Below are positions 50,402 through 61,536 of a stretch of 64,000 nucleotides of DNA, piece after piece (within the stretch, counting starts at the first letter, position 1; the number at the start of each line of letters is the position of its first letter). The notes beneath the pieces were generated by a model. The model was not told the DNA's origin. It was given only the letters and a program-made list of their open reading frames with translations, and searched no databases. The DNA lies in NCBI GenBank assembly GCA_015698045.1, contig BLAL01000241.1, positions 186,001-250,000 of the forward strand. Direction: 5' to 3'. Made by a program: the position numbers and the translations under genes. The stretch is from Rhizophagus clarus. Taxonomy: Eukaryota > Glomeromycota > Glomeromycetes > Glomerales > Glomeraceae.

Positions 50402-53400
50402 TCAATTACCATCTTGCCCGTTGATACCGAATCTACGGCTTTAAGAGCAACCCTTCTAATATCTATACAATCATCATTATGTACCTTTCTACCTTTGCGG
50501 GCCTGCCCTATAATCGGCGCTTCCTCTATGTTTTTGGGCAGTACGAGGAGAATATCCTTTTTTCCAATATATGAACCCGGAGCCGCCGGAGCTAGATATG
50601 CTTCTATGTATCTCCATAGTTTGAGATCCTTCCTTGTTGCATTAGCGAGAGGTGCACATCCATTCTCTACAAATCGGTTTAATTTCTTAAACCATGTGGC
50701 CACTTTACCTCTTGTTGATGCTCCCTGTAACTGCTTATATAGGGCCCAACTAATGGCTTTTCCATCACCTATTATAATCTGTTCAAAATATATTAATGGG
50801 TAATTTCCTCTATGATTATTACATCTAAGAATTAATCCACTAGCATCGTGCTCATAAAGAAAAGCACATATGGCATGACTGCCACCTTTGATGTCCCAGT
50901 CCCTCTGATCTGTCGAACTTTGCCGGATCTCTATACCCATCATTCGTCCTCTAATCATGGAGGTCAGACTATTATTGTGTAAACCTGAACCTAGGTGTGT
51001 TTTCAGGTAATTCACATCGTATGTCAATATACACCTAGGAATCCCTAATCTTAATTGAGCTGTCTGAAGTCTGATCCGTACGGCAGTGTGTACCAGCGTA
51101 GAAGTATTCAGGTTATTGACTAAATTCGTCATTTGCAGTGCAACCAACCTATTCCAAGGTGTGGAAATGTTTATGATATTCTGATGTAATAATGCTGAGG
51201 TGGGCATACTACTAGCGAAACCACATTTATGCTTGACTAGCTTTAATACGGGGCTAAATAAACTATCCCATTCATGCTCTGAGAAATTTGTTAATTGCCC
51301 TACGTATACGCATCTAGGAACTAGTATGCGGTCTACTAAATACTCTATTTGTCCTGCCGAAATGCACTTGCCCTTTAACGGGCTAATAAACTCATCTACG
51401 ATGTTCTTAATAATTATTTTCACCTTATTTGCAGACCGTTGGCTAGCGAAAAAACACCCTAAATATTGTATTGCTTTATTCGTGGGGGTGTGTTCCACCC
51501 TATCCTTTCCTATCGTAACTTTATTCCTTTCCTTTCCGGCTGCTGCATTGATGGCTATATAGTCCGTTTTCGGGCCATTGACTTCAATATCATGTATCCT
51601 ATAGAAGTCGCCAGCTATATCAATAGACGCCTGTATACCATCCACTGTATGATCGAGGTAAATGGTATCATCCATATATGCCATAGCAGGTAAATTAAAC
51701 TCTAGACTATATTTATCGTTATGTCGTATATCTGACGGCCAATCGATCTTCATATTGTATCCGCTGTTTACCCTATCCTGCAATCTCACTAATAGCGGAT
51801 CATAGAAAATTCTCCACATCAATGGGGATAACGCATCGCCTTGATCTATACCGTCCCTCGCCGTGACACTATCGGTCAGTCCAAACGCTGTAATAGCACG
51901 TATAGATCTTTCTTCGTAGAGATTACAGATCCAATCTACCAGTGAAATCGGCATCCTTAACCGAGTCAATGATAACCTTAAACTGGCGATGCTTACCGAA
52001 TCGTATGCCTTCTTAATATCCTGGGTGACTACATGTAACTCTTTACCCTGTTCCTTAGCATCCTCTATGATACTATTTAATATAGTTAAAGGCGTTGAAG
52101 TGTCTTCATTCTTTAACCCACAAAAATTATGACCCTTTAACATGTGATTCCGCGATAAAATTGCACTAACTCTTTCCATAACCAATTTGGTTGCACTCTT
52201 TCTGATGGTATCCAATAACATGATGGGTCTAATATTATTCAAATCGTACTCAAATCGATTGGGCTTCGGGAACGGGCATAAATACGATTGTTTCCAATAG
52301 TCTGGGACCATGCCTACCCTAATTGTAAGATTAACAAAAGCTATAATCACTTGATGCAGTTCGTCAGGGAATAACCTAATGACTCTATAATCTATGCCTG
52401 ACGGGCCTGCAGCCGATCCCATGTTTAGTTTCGATAGTGTATTCATCCATTCTTCTAGTGTAACAGGCTCAATTGCCCTATACCATTCTTCCCTATACTC
52501 GCCGATTGGTTCATAAACGCGTTTCCATTCTTCGTCCATATTGTCTAGTTTACAATCCCTTTTTCTAAAGGTGTGCCTAATGTGCTTTTCAACCTCCTTC
52601 TTTATCTGATTCGGATTCAGTTCAAGTGACGAATTTCCCTGGTGGTCTTGTACAACTACTCTATCTATTACTAGTCGTTCTTTAAATTTTCCTTGAATGC
52701 TAGTGATCCACCTAGACTGATCCGATTGAATGATGTCGTGTCTTTTTTCTATAGCTTCAACTATCCTCTTTGATTGGAGGAACTTCTTAATTGACCGATC
52801 CATTTTCCTTCTGACTTTTACTATCTCCTCTAAATCGTTTACACAAGAAGGGTTCCTTATGTCGATATTGTTTAGTCGGTACTCGCCTTTGTCCGTGAAT
52901 TGGGTCAATTGTGGATCCTTATAATCTTGATCGTATTTAGGGGAAATAATCGCCCAATGGTTCATCTTTTCCTCCATATCAAATGGAATTTCTTCATGGC
53001 TTGTCCGATTAGCGCTCTTATCATGAAATTTTTTAAGCTCTTTTGTAAGTTTGTACAACTTGCTAGTATGCTTGGTAGCTATATATTCCGGTGGTTTTTT
53101 ACTAATTTGTTTAGTCTTGTGCATATTGCAATTCCTAGTGTGTAGGTTATCGTCGATGGCTTTGTCGATGCCAATCGTTACTTGTGACCATATGTTATTG
53201 ATATCCTCTAGTCGTATTGTTTGATGTTGATTAGTATAATCGAGATTATCCCCGACCCCGGTCACATTGTTCAAATCATTTTGAGTCGCGCTATCTAATA
53301 ATAAAGCGCTCAGCCGTTGTAACAATCCTGATTTATTCACAAATTCTTTACACGCCCTTTGAAATGTTTCTATCTTTTCTTTAGGGGTTTTATCCAAATC

Positions 53401-54774
53401 AATAACTCTTCTTGATATTATGTCGGGATTATTATCTTCTGTCACTTCAGGGGATTGTGGTTCATTATTGCCTTCCTCCGAGCTCTGGTGTGAGATGCGA
53501 TCCCTAAGTTGATCAAATGTAATCCTTCGGGTGCATCTCCGGTTATTAACTATGAATTCAGCCATGTAGATCCTAGTTATTAAGATCTCATGGTCGCTAT
53601 TAGTACATCCTTCCAAAGGTACTATGATTGCTTTAGTGACCATAACGTTCTCTGGTCCCTGCATCCATAACATATCAATCCTAGTATATGTCGGCTCTTC
53701 TGTGGCGCCATTGCTGTGTTTATAGGTGTAGGCCCTCTTATTATTATTAATTAATCTAAATGTATCCTTGAACCCTAATGATTGTAGCTGATGTAAAACG
53801 TTGCGCTGGATGGTATTTCCATTTGTGCTTTTAGAACCAGGCGATTTCTTATCCAGATCTAAATTAACTATTTCGTTGAAATCGCCAGCGATCAAATTAA
53901 GGGTGTGTGTAAGACCACATCTACTGTGACGCTGTAACGTCTTGATGGAATCAATCAGTGTATTATGTATGTCTCGTTTGGATTCGGGCGCCGCATATAT
54001 TGCTATGATATTGATTTCCCGTTGTTCAAATAATAGCGCTATTCTAATTAAATAGGGAGAGATCCGGTCTATCTTATATATGTGTCTCGCCCATTTCGTT
54101 TTTAAAGCGATCGCTACTCCGTACCCTTTGTTTCTATTCTTATCCCTATCCTTATAACTGAATATAAATTCAAATTGGTCATTGTATCTTGCGTTATCAA
54201 TGAAGTGTTTTAACGAGTCATCCGTATTTGTCTCTGTAATGATGACCACGTCCGTATTATAGTCTTTAAGAAATAACATTAGGTCGTCTAATTTATGGGA
54301 AGATGTGTTTGATCCCATGCCCCTAATGTTATGAACAGCTACAGTTAAATCTAAGTAGTGAAGGTTGTGTACAAATGAGGGTGTTGTACGGTCCTTCTTG
54401 CGTTGTACGTGGGAATTCTCCTGTATTGTTCTTTCCTGTCTTAGCTCAAAATTGAGTCTTTCTCTATCCAAATAGGTAGCAGCCAATTCTAAACAATGAT
54501 GATATTGCTCTGTTGTATGTGTAACGTTTGAGGGTGTGTCAACAGGATGTCCCACTAGCGTCTCAGTGTACTCATGATGATTCATTAAATTAGGTGTTGT
54601 ATTCATTGGTGCATTAAAATTATCATTATCTATTAAATCTATATTATAATTAACGTCATTTCTAGGAAATATATTAAGATCGGGAAAATTGGAACTCCCT
54701 AGTGAGGTCCCCCGATTACTCTCATGAACAGTTGTTCCGGAAAGGAAATATTGGGGAGTGGTATGCTTTAGCAT
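50296..54774 (-). CDS. LINE ORF2: APE endonuclease and reverse transcriptase
   Basis: 1492 residues. The endonuclease begins near residue 140: VAVHNIRGMGSN, catalytic Glu in VVIITETNTDD (about 180), GDFNEIVNLD (about 295), and GCTNSDHEILITRI (about 390). The reverse transcriptase starts near 825 (SYLCPFPKPNRF), with the first Asp in VVTQDIKKAYDSV (about 915), GIDQGDALSPLMWR, and the catalytic box AYMDDTIYLD (about 1033). The protein nicks target DNA and primes cDNA synthesis there. The start ATG overlaps the ORF1 stop in ATGCTAA, which suggests coupled termination and re-initiation as in other LINEs. The frame ends ahead of the RNase H domain, which lies in the -1 frame. Confidence 0.93.
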   Translation of the reverse strand: MLKHTTPQYFLSGTTVHESNRGTSLGSSNFPDLNIFPRNDVNYNIDLIDNDNFNAPMNTTPNLMNHHEYTETLVGHPVDTPSNVTHTTEQYHHCLELAATYLDRERLNFELRQERTIQENSHVQRKKDRTTPSFVHNLHYLDLTVAVHNIRGMGSNTSSHKLDDLMLFLKDYNTDVVIITETNTDDSLKHFIDNARYNDQFEFIFSYKDRDKNRNKGYGVAIALKTKWARHIYKIDRISPYLIRIALLFEQREINIIAIYAAPESKRDIHNTLIDSIKTLQRHSRCGLTHTLNLIAGDFNEIVNLDLDKKSPGSKSTNGNTIQRNVLHQLQSLGFKDTFRLINNNKRAYTYKHSNGATEEPTYTRIDMLWMQGPENVMVTKAIIVPLEGCTNSDHEILITRIYMAEFIVNNRRCTRRITFDQLRDRISHQSSEEGNNEPQSPEVTEDNNPDIISRRVIDLDKTPKEKIETFQRACKEFVNKSGLLQRLSALLLDSATQNDLNNVTGVGDNLDYTNQHQTIRLEDINNIWSQVTIGIDKAIDDNLHTRNCNMHKTKQISKKPPEYIATKHTSKLYKLTKELKKFHDKSANRTSHEEIPFDMEEKMNHWAIISPKYDQDYKDPQLTQFTDKGEYRLNNIDIRNPSCVNDLEEIVKVRRKMDRSIKKFLQSKRIVEAIEKRHDIIQSDQSRWITSIQGKFKERLVIDRVVVQDHQGNSSLELNPNQIKKEVEKHIRHTFRKRDCKLDNMDEEWKRVYEPIGEYREEWYRAIEPVTLEEWMNTLSKLNMGSAAGPSGIDYRVIRLFPDELHQVIIAFVNLTIRVGMVPDYWKQSYLCPFPKPNRFEYDLNNIRPIMLLDTIRKSATKLVMERVSAILSRNHMLKGHNFCGLKNEDTSTPLTILNSIIEDAKEQGKELHVVTQDIKKAYDSVSIASLRLSLTRLRMPISLVDWICNLYEERSIRAITAFGLTDSVTARDGIDQGDALSPLMWRIFYDPLLVRLQDRVNSGYNMKIDWPSDIRHNDKYSLEFNLPAMAYMDDTIYLDHTVDGIQASIDIAGDFYRIHDIEVNGPKTDYIAINAAAGKERNKVTIGKDRVEHTPTNKAIQYLGCFFASQRSANKVKIIIKNIVDEFISPLKGKCISAGQIEYLVDRILVPRCVYVGQLTNFSEHEWDSLFSPVLKLVKHKCGFASSMPTSALLHQNIINISTPWNRLVALQMTNLVNNLNTSTLVHTAVRIRLQTAQLRLGIPRCILTYDVNYLKTHLGSGLHNNSLTSMIRGRMMGIEIRQSSTDQRDWDIKGGSHAICAFLYEHDASGLILRCNNHRGNYPLIYFEQIIIGDGKAISWALYKQLQGASTRGKVATWFKKLNRFVENGCAPLANATRKDLKLWRYIEAYLAPAAPGSYIGKKDILLVLPKNIEEAPIIGQARKGRKVHNDDCIDIRRVALKAVDSVSTGKMVIDHLAPPQTTSARRTPSIVLGKSHSSRLLKQFVTTG

Positions 54775-57191
54775 AAGCTCTCCCCTCCATCTACAATCCC
54801 CTCAGTGTAGGTTGTTTGTGGGTTGACAGAGGTGTGTTGGTTGTTATTATAACTATCTGTGAGATATTTGCGCTTATCAGGATCAGTAACTATCCTATTG
54901 GGGCCGGTCGCCTTTGAAGAGTATGAAGCCTTCCTTCGACGATTTCGCTTATTGCCTTCCCGAGGTTTCATATCTTGGTGTTTTCTCCCGAAATTATTTG
55001 TCTTATGTCTTATCCCATGGACTTCTTCGTGGTTTTGCTCTCCTGTATTTTGGTGAGCAAGTGACAGGCTTATAGACGTGCTCGAAATACTCTGGTCTTC
55101 CTTTTCGGGGTCAGGTTCAAAACCTTGTGATATACCAGCGTCCTGTTGAAAAGGGGTAATGTTTGAAGTGCCATCTGCTATGAATCCAGTGGTAATTTTG
55201 GGTGCTACTATCTCTGTTGAATTTGTAGCTGATCTCTTAATCGGTTTATTAATCGGTAAATCTTTTCTTGACGGTAGATTTGTCAAAGCCTTGTTCCTTT
55301 CAATCCAATTTACATTATAGTTCCTCGGATTGCCTTGAACTATATATTTATCGAAATGTAGCTTGCCACTACATGCGTTAAATAAATCATGTTCTGTTGC
55401 GAATTCCACTATGATCTTATCGGGCGATTGTCGGAAAGTGTGTCTGGGGTCGTGCGCCTGTAGAACTTCCATCACTTTTTCTGTGTCATGGTCTGGGTCA
55501 AACCCAAAGAATTCCCCTCTGAATGCTTTCCGTTTTTCGAGGTCTCCGGGTGTAAAGTATGCTGGTGTTAATCGGTAACGCACGTTGTCGATACATATTG
55601 ACCAAGTGTCTTTCAATTTCTTACATGACTCTTGTTTGATTGCTGTGAAATAAATATTCACTAAATTAGCCTTATCTGTTGTAGATTCTTTAATGCCAGA
55701 TTTTTTAATATGAAAGGCTTGTGTTCCTAGCATCCTAGCAATTGCTTTATCTATTGTGTCCCGAGGTATCTTCTTGGGGACATTTGATATTCTAAATTCC
55801 TTACTGGATATCCTCATCCCCTCCATCAAGTAATATTTTTTAGGTTGCATCTTCATAAAAATGGAGTGTTTTTTGATGCGGATGTTGAAGACTTGCACCA
55901 TATGCATCATTCCCTTATACGTCGTATTTTTAATTATCACTTCTCCATTCTCTGCATCGATATACGCCCCTGCGTATCCACGAAAAGGACTCATCTGTAG
56001 TTGAATAAACGCTAACTTATCATCGTTATTATGGTATACGTCGATAGAGTCCAATTTAATGGTAGCGTCGTAGGTTATATAATCCTCATATGTAGGCTCA
56101 TGTATGGATGTCTTGGCATTCGTGGGAGACGCTTTATCTAGGTGTAGTTGTTTGACTTTCTGAGCTGGGTTTTTAATCTTTTTCTTGGTCATCCATTTTC
56201 CATCACAAGATCGTGTTGTGTCGTATTCCACACGTTCTCCTTCCTTGGCAGCTGTAATGATATTCGGTAAGAAGGAGTGTGGTGGTGGGAACATGTCCTC
56301 CTCCCTGATACTTATACTATTGGTGTTACTACCCCTTAACGGATTAGGGTGGGGAGGCCGATTTAGGGGTGTTTCTGATAAGCTTAACGTATCTATGTCC
56401 ATAGTGATATTGTCCTCAACCCTGTTTTCTACATTAGGGGAGTCGCGTGATGTGGGATCTGCGTCAGGCATTTTAATGTCTTCATCTAACGTCATAAGCA
56501 GCCGGGTGTACTCGCTTATCCGTATTCCATTCCCGATGCTGCTAGGTATATCCGGACTATGGCAATCATTAAGTACTATTAAATCATTTACCACAGTGGC
56601 CGTCGGAGCCTCCTCGGCACTTGGTATACTTTGGATGTCATCCATGGAGGTGGCCTTGCTAAACTGCTCCTGTGGTACACACGCGTCAGTCGTTTTCCAT
56701 TCTAGATCTTTAATTACTCCAGTCTTGTGTTGTTCATCGTTCTTTTGTTTTCGTTTCTTAGATCGCTTTTCTTGTCTTTCTTCACTGCTAGTCAACATGT
56801 CCTTAACATCTTGTTGTATCATGGTGTTATCGTCAATCTCTTGTGCGACCGTAGTTTCAGCCGCAGGTGAGTGGGCGATTTCCTTTTCTGGTTGTACTAC
56901 CGTCTGGGGTCGGGGGTGTACAGAAATATCGTTTTCGCGTTTGTTTACAATATTTGTGTCTTGGAGGATGGAGGTCTTAAGGTGTTGGTCTCATTTTTCC
57001 AGGAGCCTACCTAACCATAGGACACTCGCAAGTCTTTTGTCCCCAAGTTTAACTGCCGTTTCGACTTCTATATATCCTATAAAAGGTTTTACTTTGGATA
57101 TGAAATTATTAGTACCTTCCGGGTGCCCAAAAGCTCCCTCGTAAATTTCGCTACTTTGCAGGAAATTCACTGCAAAGTCAGTGTCGTTCAT
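54768..57191 (-). CDS. LINE ORF1 (RNA-binding protein), with one in-frame stop
   Basis: The main frame gives 684 residues from the ATG at 56822 to 54768. The same frame is open further upstream: from an ATG at 57191 it reads MNDTDFAVNFLQSSEIYEG to GRLLEK, then a single TGA at 56991-56993, then continues DQHLKTSILQDTN into the main frame. The ancestral ORF1 was probably about 807 residues, and the TGA is best explained by a CGA-to-TGA transition. The middle part (NVPKKIPRDTIDKAIARMLG, then NLVNIYFTAIKQESCKKL and IIVEFATEHDLFNAC) has the beta-alpha pattern of RRM-like domains of LINE ORF1 proteins. The C-terminus is basic (KRNRRRKASYSSK). It should coat the element's RNA. A separate short upstream ORF is the alternative reading. 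Confidence 0.78.
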
Positions 57192-57368
57192 TTTAGTGTC
57201 GTTCTTTTTCTTGCTGCTGATGTGAGGGTTGCTTCGGTGATTATTTTCCTATAAAAATAGAGTTGTTAATATATAGTCTTACCCTTATTATCGTTATAAA
57301 TGATCTTGTCGCCGTGCTCCGCTATTTGTTTTGGTCAGAACCGGAAAGAGTCAATTGCTACTTGTGTG
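57192..57368 (-). other. LINE 5' UTR
   Basis: About 177 bp from the 5' end of the LINE to the first ORF1 ATG; GC-richer than the flank. Internal promoter elements are expected for LINEs but none is evident. Confidence 0.6.
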
Positions 57369-57383
57369 ATTTTAATAAAACTT

Positions 57384-60139
57384 AATATATAATTATTTCA
57401 TATATTATTATATAAAATATTTTAAAATATTAATTAGTATTTTATATATAGTCAACCCTCAATATAACAAAGTAAGTATCCAGACTGATTTGGCTTTTAT
57501 TATAAAAAATTTGTTAATACTATACTGAATTCTTTAGTATAATATAATGAATTTTTTGTATAATATATAACAAATTCTTTAGTATAATATAATGAATTAT
57601 TTAGACTTGTAACTTTGATTATCACATATTAAAAAAAAAAGAAGTTGCACATATATTGAATGATTATATTAGAAATTAAGTTAATGATCTTTCATTTTTC
57701 ATGTGAAATTAAAAAGATGTATTCCCATTGATCAAAATTTTTTGCAAGTTTCTTTTCAAAATGGTCTATAAAAGAAGTGAAAATAAATTACAAAACTGAA
57801 AAAATAAATCTTTTTCAAAAAGAAAAAAAGTGAGTAGATATTTGAACTGCCTAAAGTGGTTACTCAGTTTACCTGTAGTTTTTTAAATCTTTTAGATAGT
57901 TTTATAATTTTTTTTTCTTATCAGTTAGTGGTCATTTCAGATCACTTGTTGATCATTAATTTAATTTTGTGTAACTATAATTAAATATTTCATCATTGTA
58001 ACTAAAAAAAAAAATTTTTAATACAACGCTTATACAAATTAAGTAAATTAATAGTTCGTCATGTGTATTATAAATTTTTATCATCATTTCCTCTTTAGTA
58101 ATACTTTTTTTTTTGCATTTACAAGAAAGTTCGTCTCAAAATGAAGTTTTCCTTTAGATGCAACTTAAAAGTAAATGTGAAATATTTAAATAACAAAAAT
58201 ATATGTAATTTTATGAGAAGAAAAAGATTTATTAAGTTAAAAAGGACAGTTATTTAGGTAGTTTTTGTGTAAACCACAAAAAGTCAATTTTTATAATAAA
58301 AAAAAAATTTTGATTTCAATAAAACTTTTAGTAAAAGCTTTTTTTAACAGTAATTATCTCATTTCTAGCTATAATTTGGTAAAATAAACAACTTTTGTTA
58401 AGCTTAGAAGAGTGATTATTATATCAGATTTTTTGTTATTTGTAAATTTTGTTAAAATTTTTTAATTAAAGCACTAATAAAAAATCTTTTTATCTAATAA
58501 AACAATACTATTAGATTTATTTGGGTGTTATAAGTGAATTTTTGGTTAAAAAACTAGTTAAATATAATGTTTTTTTGTTTATTTAAATAAACCTTTAATG
58601 CTTAAATCCTAGTATTATAATAATCATATAAATTTCTGCAACTTTAAAAAAAAACTTTAAAATTTTTAAATTTTAATTCATTAAACATAAAAATAAAATA
58701 TAAATTATTTATTTATAGAAAAAATTCTTATTAGTTATTAGGTCTATTTGCTTTGTTAAATTATAAATAAAGATAATACATTATGAATAAGTAAAATATT
58801 TTTTTTATTTTTAAAATAGCATTAAAATAAAAGATATTTATATAATATTTAAAAAAAATAAGCAAAAGAAAGAAATTAAAAAAATTTTCTTAATATTTTA
58901 TTAGTTTGCTATATCAAAATAACCATATAATTGACTACCTTCTTTGGCCAAATGCAACTGAATAAAGTGAAATTTTTGACTTTTAAAAAATTTAAAAATA
59001 TTTTTCAAGTCTTGAACAAACATGTTTACTATTGTTGGAAAAAGTGTTACATTGCATAAATATGGTGTTACCTTTGACCTGAAAATTTTGATTTTAACGT
59101 AATTTGGGTCAGCATTATGAATTTGGCCAGAATTAAGAAAAATTCAGCCAGAATTATGAATTATTGATTGGCAGATTTAACCAGATTGAGTTAATTTTGG
59201 CCAACTTTAATTATATACATGTACTATATATTTAAAGAGAATACTGTACCACAAACTTTTTTTTGCAAATTTTATTAAAAAAAATCTCCCTCTTTTTTCC
59301 ATAATATGACCAGTGACTGTTATATATTCTTTTTTTATTTTTATTTATTTTTGAAAGGTTTTTTTCATAAAGGATTTGTTATGTTTGTTATAAATTATTG
59401 TATTTAATTATATATCTGGTTTCTAACTAAAAAATTAGTTTAAATTGATAAAATGATTGAAAATAAAAATAAAGGTATAAATTTCAATAAATTACTTGAT
59501 TTTATTTTTAATTTACTATTACTAACATTATTTTAGAAATTTCATATCTAGAACGATAAAAATCATTTGCTATTGATTTATATCAACAAGAATTAAACCA
59601 AGTAATATATATAGAAAAAAAATTAAATAATAAAATTAATAAATGGCAAAAATATAGAAAATATCCAGTTTTATTTACTAAGTAAATAAAGCATTATATT
59701 TAATATCATTCCGGTTATTATAGCATATTACAATTTCTTTTTCTAATATATCTTGATGCTAAAAAAAGTTAAATATAAATTAATATAAATCTAAAAAAAA
59801 TTAATTAAATCATTTTTAATAATTACCAGATCTTTTCCAGAATCCAGTTCTGAAGAGATTGAAATACTTGGTTCTGTTATATGTTTTTCTTTCACCTCTT
59901 CTTACACTATTGCGCTAATCACATATTTCCTAAAGATATTGATCATATTGTTAATCATTAAGTATCATATTATTGTTTATTTATTTATCCTATACTTTTT
60001 GCCCAAATTTTAAAACTTATTTTCGCATTAACAGCTAGTATAACTGCTGCTATATCATTAATAAATTTTTTGTGATACACTTTCATAAAAACTTCACTTA
60101 TTCCCTTAATAAATGTAATAATATTCGTAATTTTATTAC
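57384..60139. other. Very AT-rich region with old repeats, no gene
   Basis: No supported gene. A pogo/Fot1-type terminal motif (tatagtcaaccctcaatata) is at 57447-57466, followed by repeats of ctttagtataatataatgaa. At 59100-59215 there are several variants of ggccagaattatga. These look like remains of DNA transposons. Confidence 0.5.
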
Positions 60140-60207
60140 CTTTTTTTGTCAACTAATAAGTCTGTTTCTGCCTCACTCCAGAGGATTCTTGAGGTTTTTG
60201 AAGACAT
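60140..60207 (-). pseudogene. Possible first exon or relic of a SANT/Myb-like protein
   Basis: From the ATG at 60207 the minus strand reads MSSKTSRILWSEAETDLLVD, then KKR and a stop, or a splice donor-like GTAATA. The pattern W-S-x-x-E-x-D-L-L resembles the first helix of SANT/Myb-like domains. The following sequence (KVYHKKFINDIAAVILAV) might be a second piece but could not be joined with confidence. Probably a relic. Confidence 0.25.
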
Positions 60208-61274
60208 TGTATTAATAGTATGCATATGAGATTTCAAATTTTAATTATTTTAATTTTCTAAAGTGAAAATTAAAATACTTACCTTTATATAAGAATTTAT
60301 TATTCTGTTATTTGATAAAAATTCTAATTATGATATCAAGCTGATATCCCTGATATCATATTATCATTAAAAATAAAAACTCTCATTCCTTGAAAAATAT
60401 ATATATGATGCATATTACTGCATGAATTAGACAATTGTAATAATAATTATGTAAATTAGCAACAATTACAGATTAGACAATTATAAATCCATCACCTTAA
60501 TGAATATAAATTTTTTTTAGTAAGAAATCTTAACTCAAGTTTAATAAAAATTCAATATAAATTGTTCAAACAATGAAAAATAATGTGAATTTCAATTCAA
60601 GTTTAAAGCAAATATAGAGAGTGTTATTTAGTCAACAAATTACTATTTATAAAATTATAATTATTACATATTATATATTAAAATGTAAAATAAAAGCATA
60701 AAATAAAATAAAAATATCATTCAATTATATTAATAAAATCATTAAGATTAGTTTGTCATATAGAAATAAACTGCTGTTTCAAGACTTCTTTCTTAAGCCT
60801 TTTGATGAATTCTAGTTCATCACTTTTTATATTAAAATTTTTTTTATGTTATTCTAAATATAAAATTACTTTATCATATAATTTGATAGCTTTGTTGTGA
60901 GAAATTTTTGGTAAAGGATTTTTATTCTCTTCCTTTTCTTTTTTATTTGGTAAAATTCTGTTTAGAATTTCCTCATTAGATATCATTTCATTTTAGGCTT
61001 AGACTTATCATATTCAATAAACTCTTTAGCCATAAATACTTTATTGAAATCAAATTTGTCTATTAAAACTTGAACTTCTTTTACTTCCTTAAGATGTTCA
61101 AGTTCAAGTAATATATCATGATTTTCACTATCTTTCACATTAATTTTATCTTCATATTTAGGCAAAATATCTGTCCTTTTCTAACAATTTACAATGATTA
61201 TATCTGTAATATTATCCCATGCTTGTGATATGTACTTGATACATTTTTTTATATTGATTTATATGGATTTGATA

Positions 61275-61536
61275 CCATAATCAGGACTACCCTAGCGTTA
61301 TCACGAAAAAAAGCACTGGTCACGTGATGATGAAAAAAATTGTCACACCCGTCATGCCCTATCACGTTTTCATTGTTTATATTTATCTGAGGGACTTAGA
61401 TTTTTTTGACTTAGTAAAATCTTATTCTTCACACATTATCTGTCACCGCACTGACCACGTGATACTGCATAACTCTGCATAATGCGAGCCACCAGTGCTT
61501 TTTTTTGTGGGACTACTAGGGTAGTTCCATAATCAG
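61275..61536. mobile_element. MULE-like MITE, 242 bp, with 10 bp target duplication
   Basis: The element is 61285-61526. It is flanked by ccataatcag at 61275-61284 and 61527-61536. The ends are inverted repeats of about 45 bp with mismatches: gactaccctag followed by cacgaaaaaaagcactggt on the left; aactaccctag and cacaaaaaaaagcactggt on the right, reverse-complemented. A 10 bp duplication and long inverted ends fit Mutator-like elements; the superfamily call is inference. No coding capacity. It lies inside the decayed pogo transposase. Confidence 0.82.

Larger units (their letters stand above)
48182..57383 (-). mobile_element. Full-length LINE retrotransposon (I/R1/Tad group) with target-site duplication
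   Basis: The element is 48197-57368, read on the minus strand from 57368 to a poly(A) tail that appears as a T run at 48197-48221. It is flanked by attttaataaaactt at 48182-48196 and 57369-57383 (13-15 bp, because the tail blurs one end). Order: 5' UTR of about 180 bp, ORF1, ORF2 with APE-type endonuclease and reverse transcriptase, an RNase H frame with a C-terminal Cys/His motif, and a 3' UTR of about 265 bp. An RNase H after the RT places it among the I/R1/Tad-like LINEs; the clade cannot be fixed without a tree. Its GC content is clearly higher than that of the host flanks. The long frames and exact duplication suggest recent insertion. ORF1 has one in-frame stop and ORF2/RNase H are in different frames. 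Confidence 0.92.

Noticed and set aside
49635-57144. Several long plus-strand frames inside the LINE
   Set aside because: They are antisense to the LINE's coding frames and show no domain.
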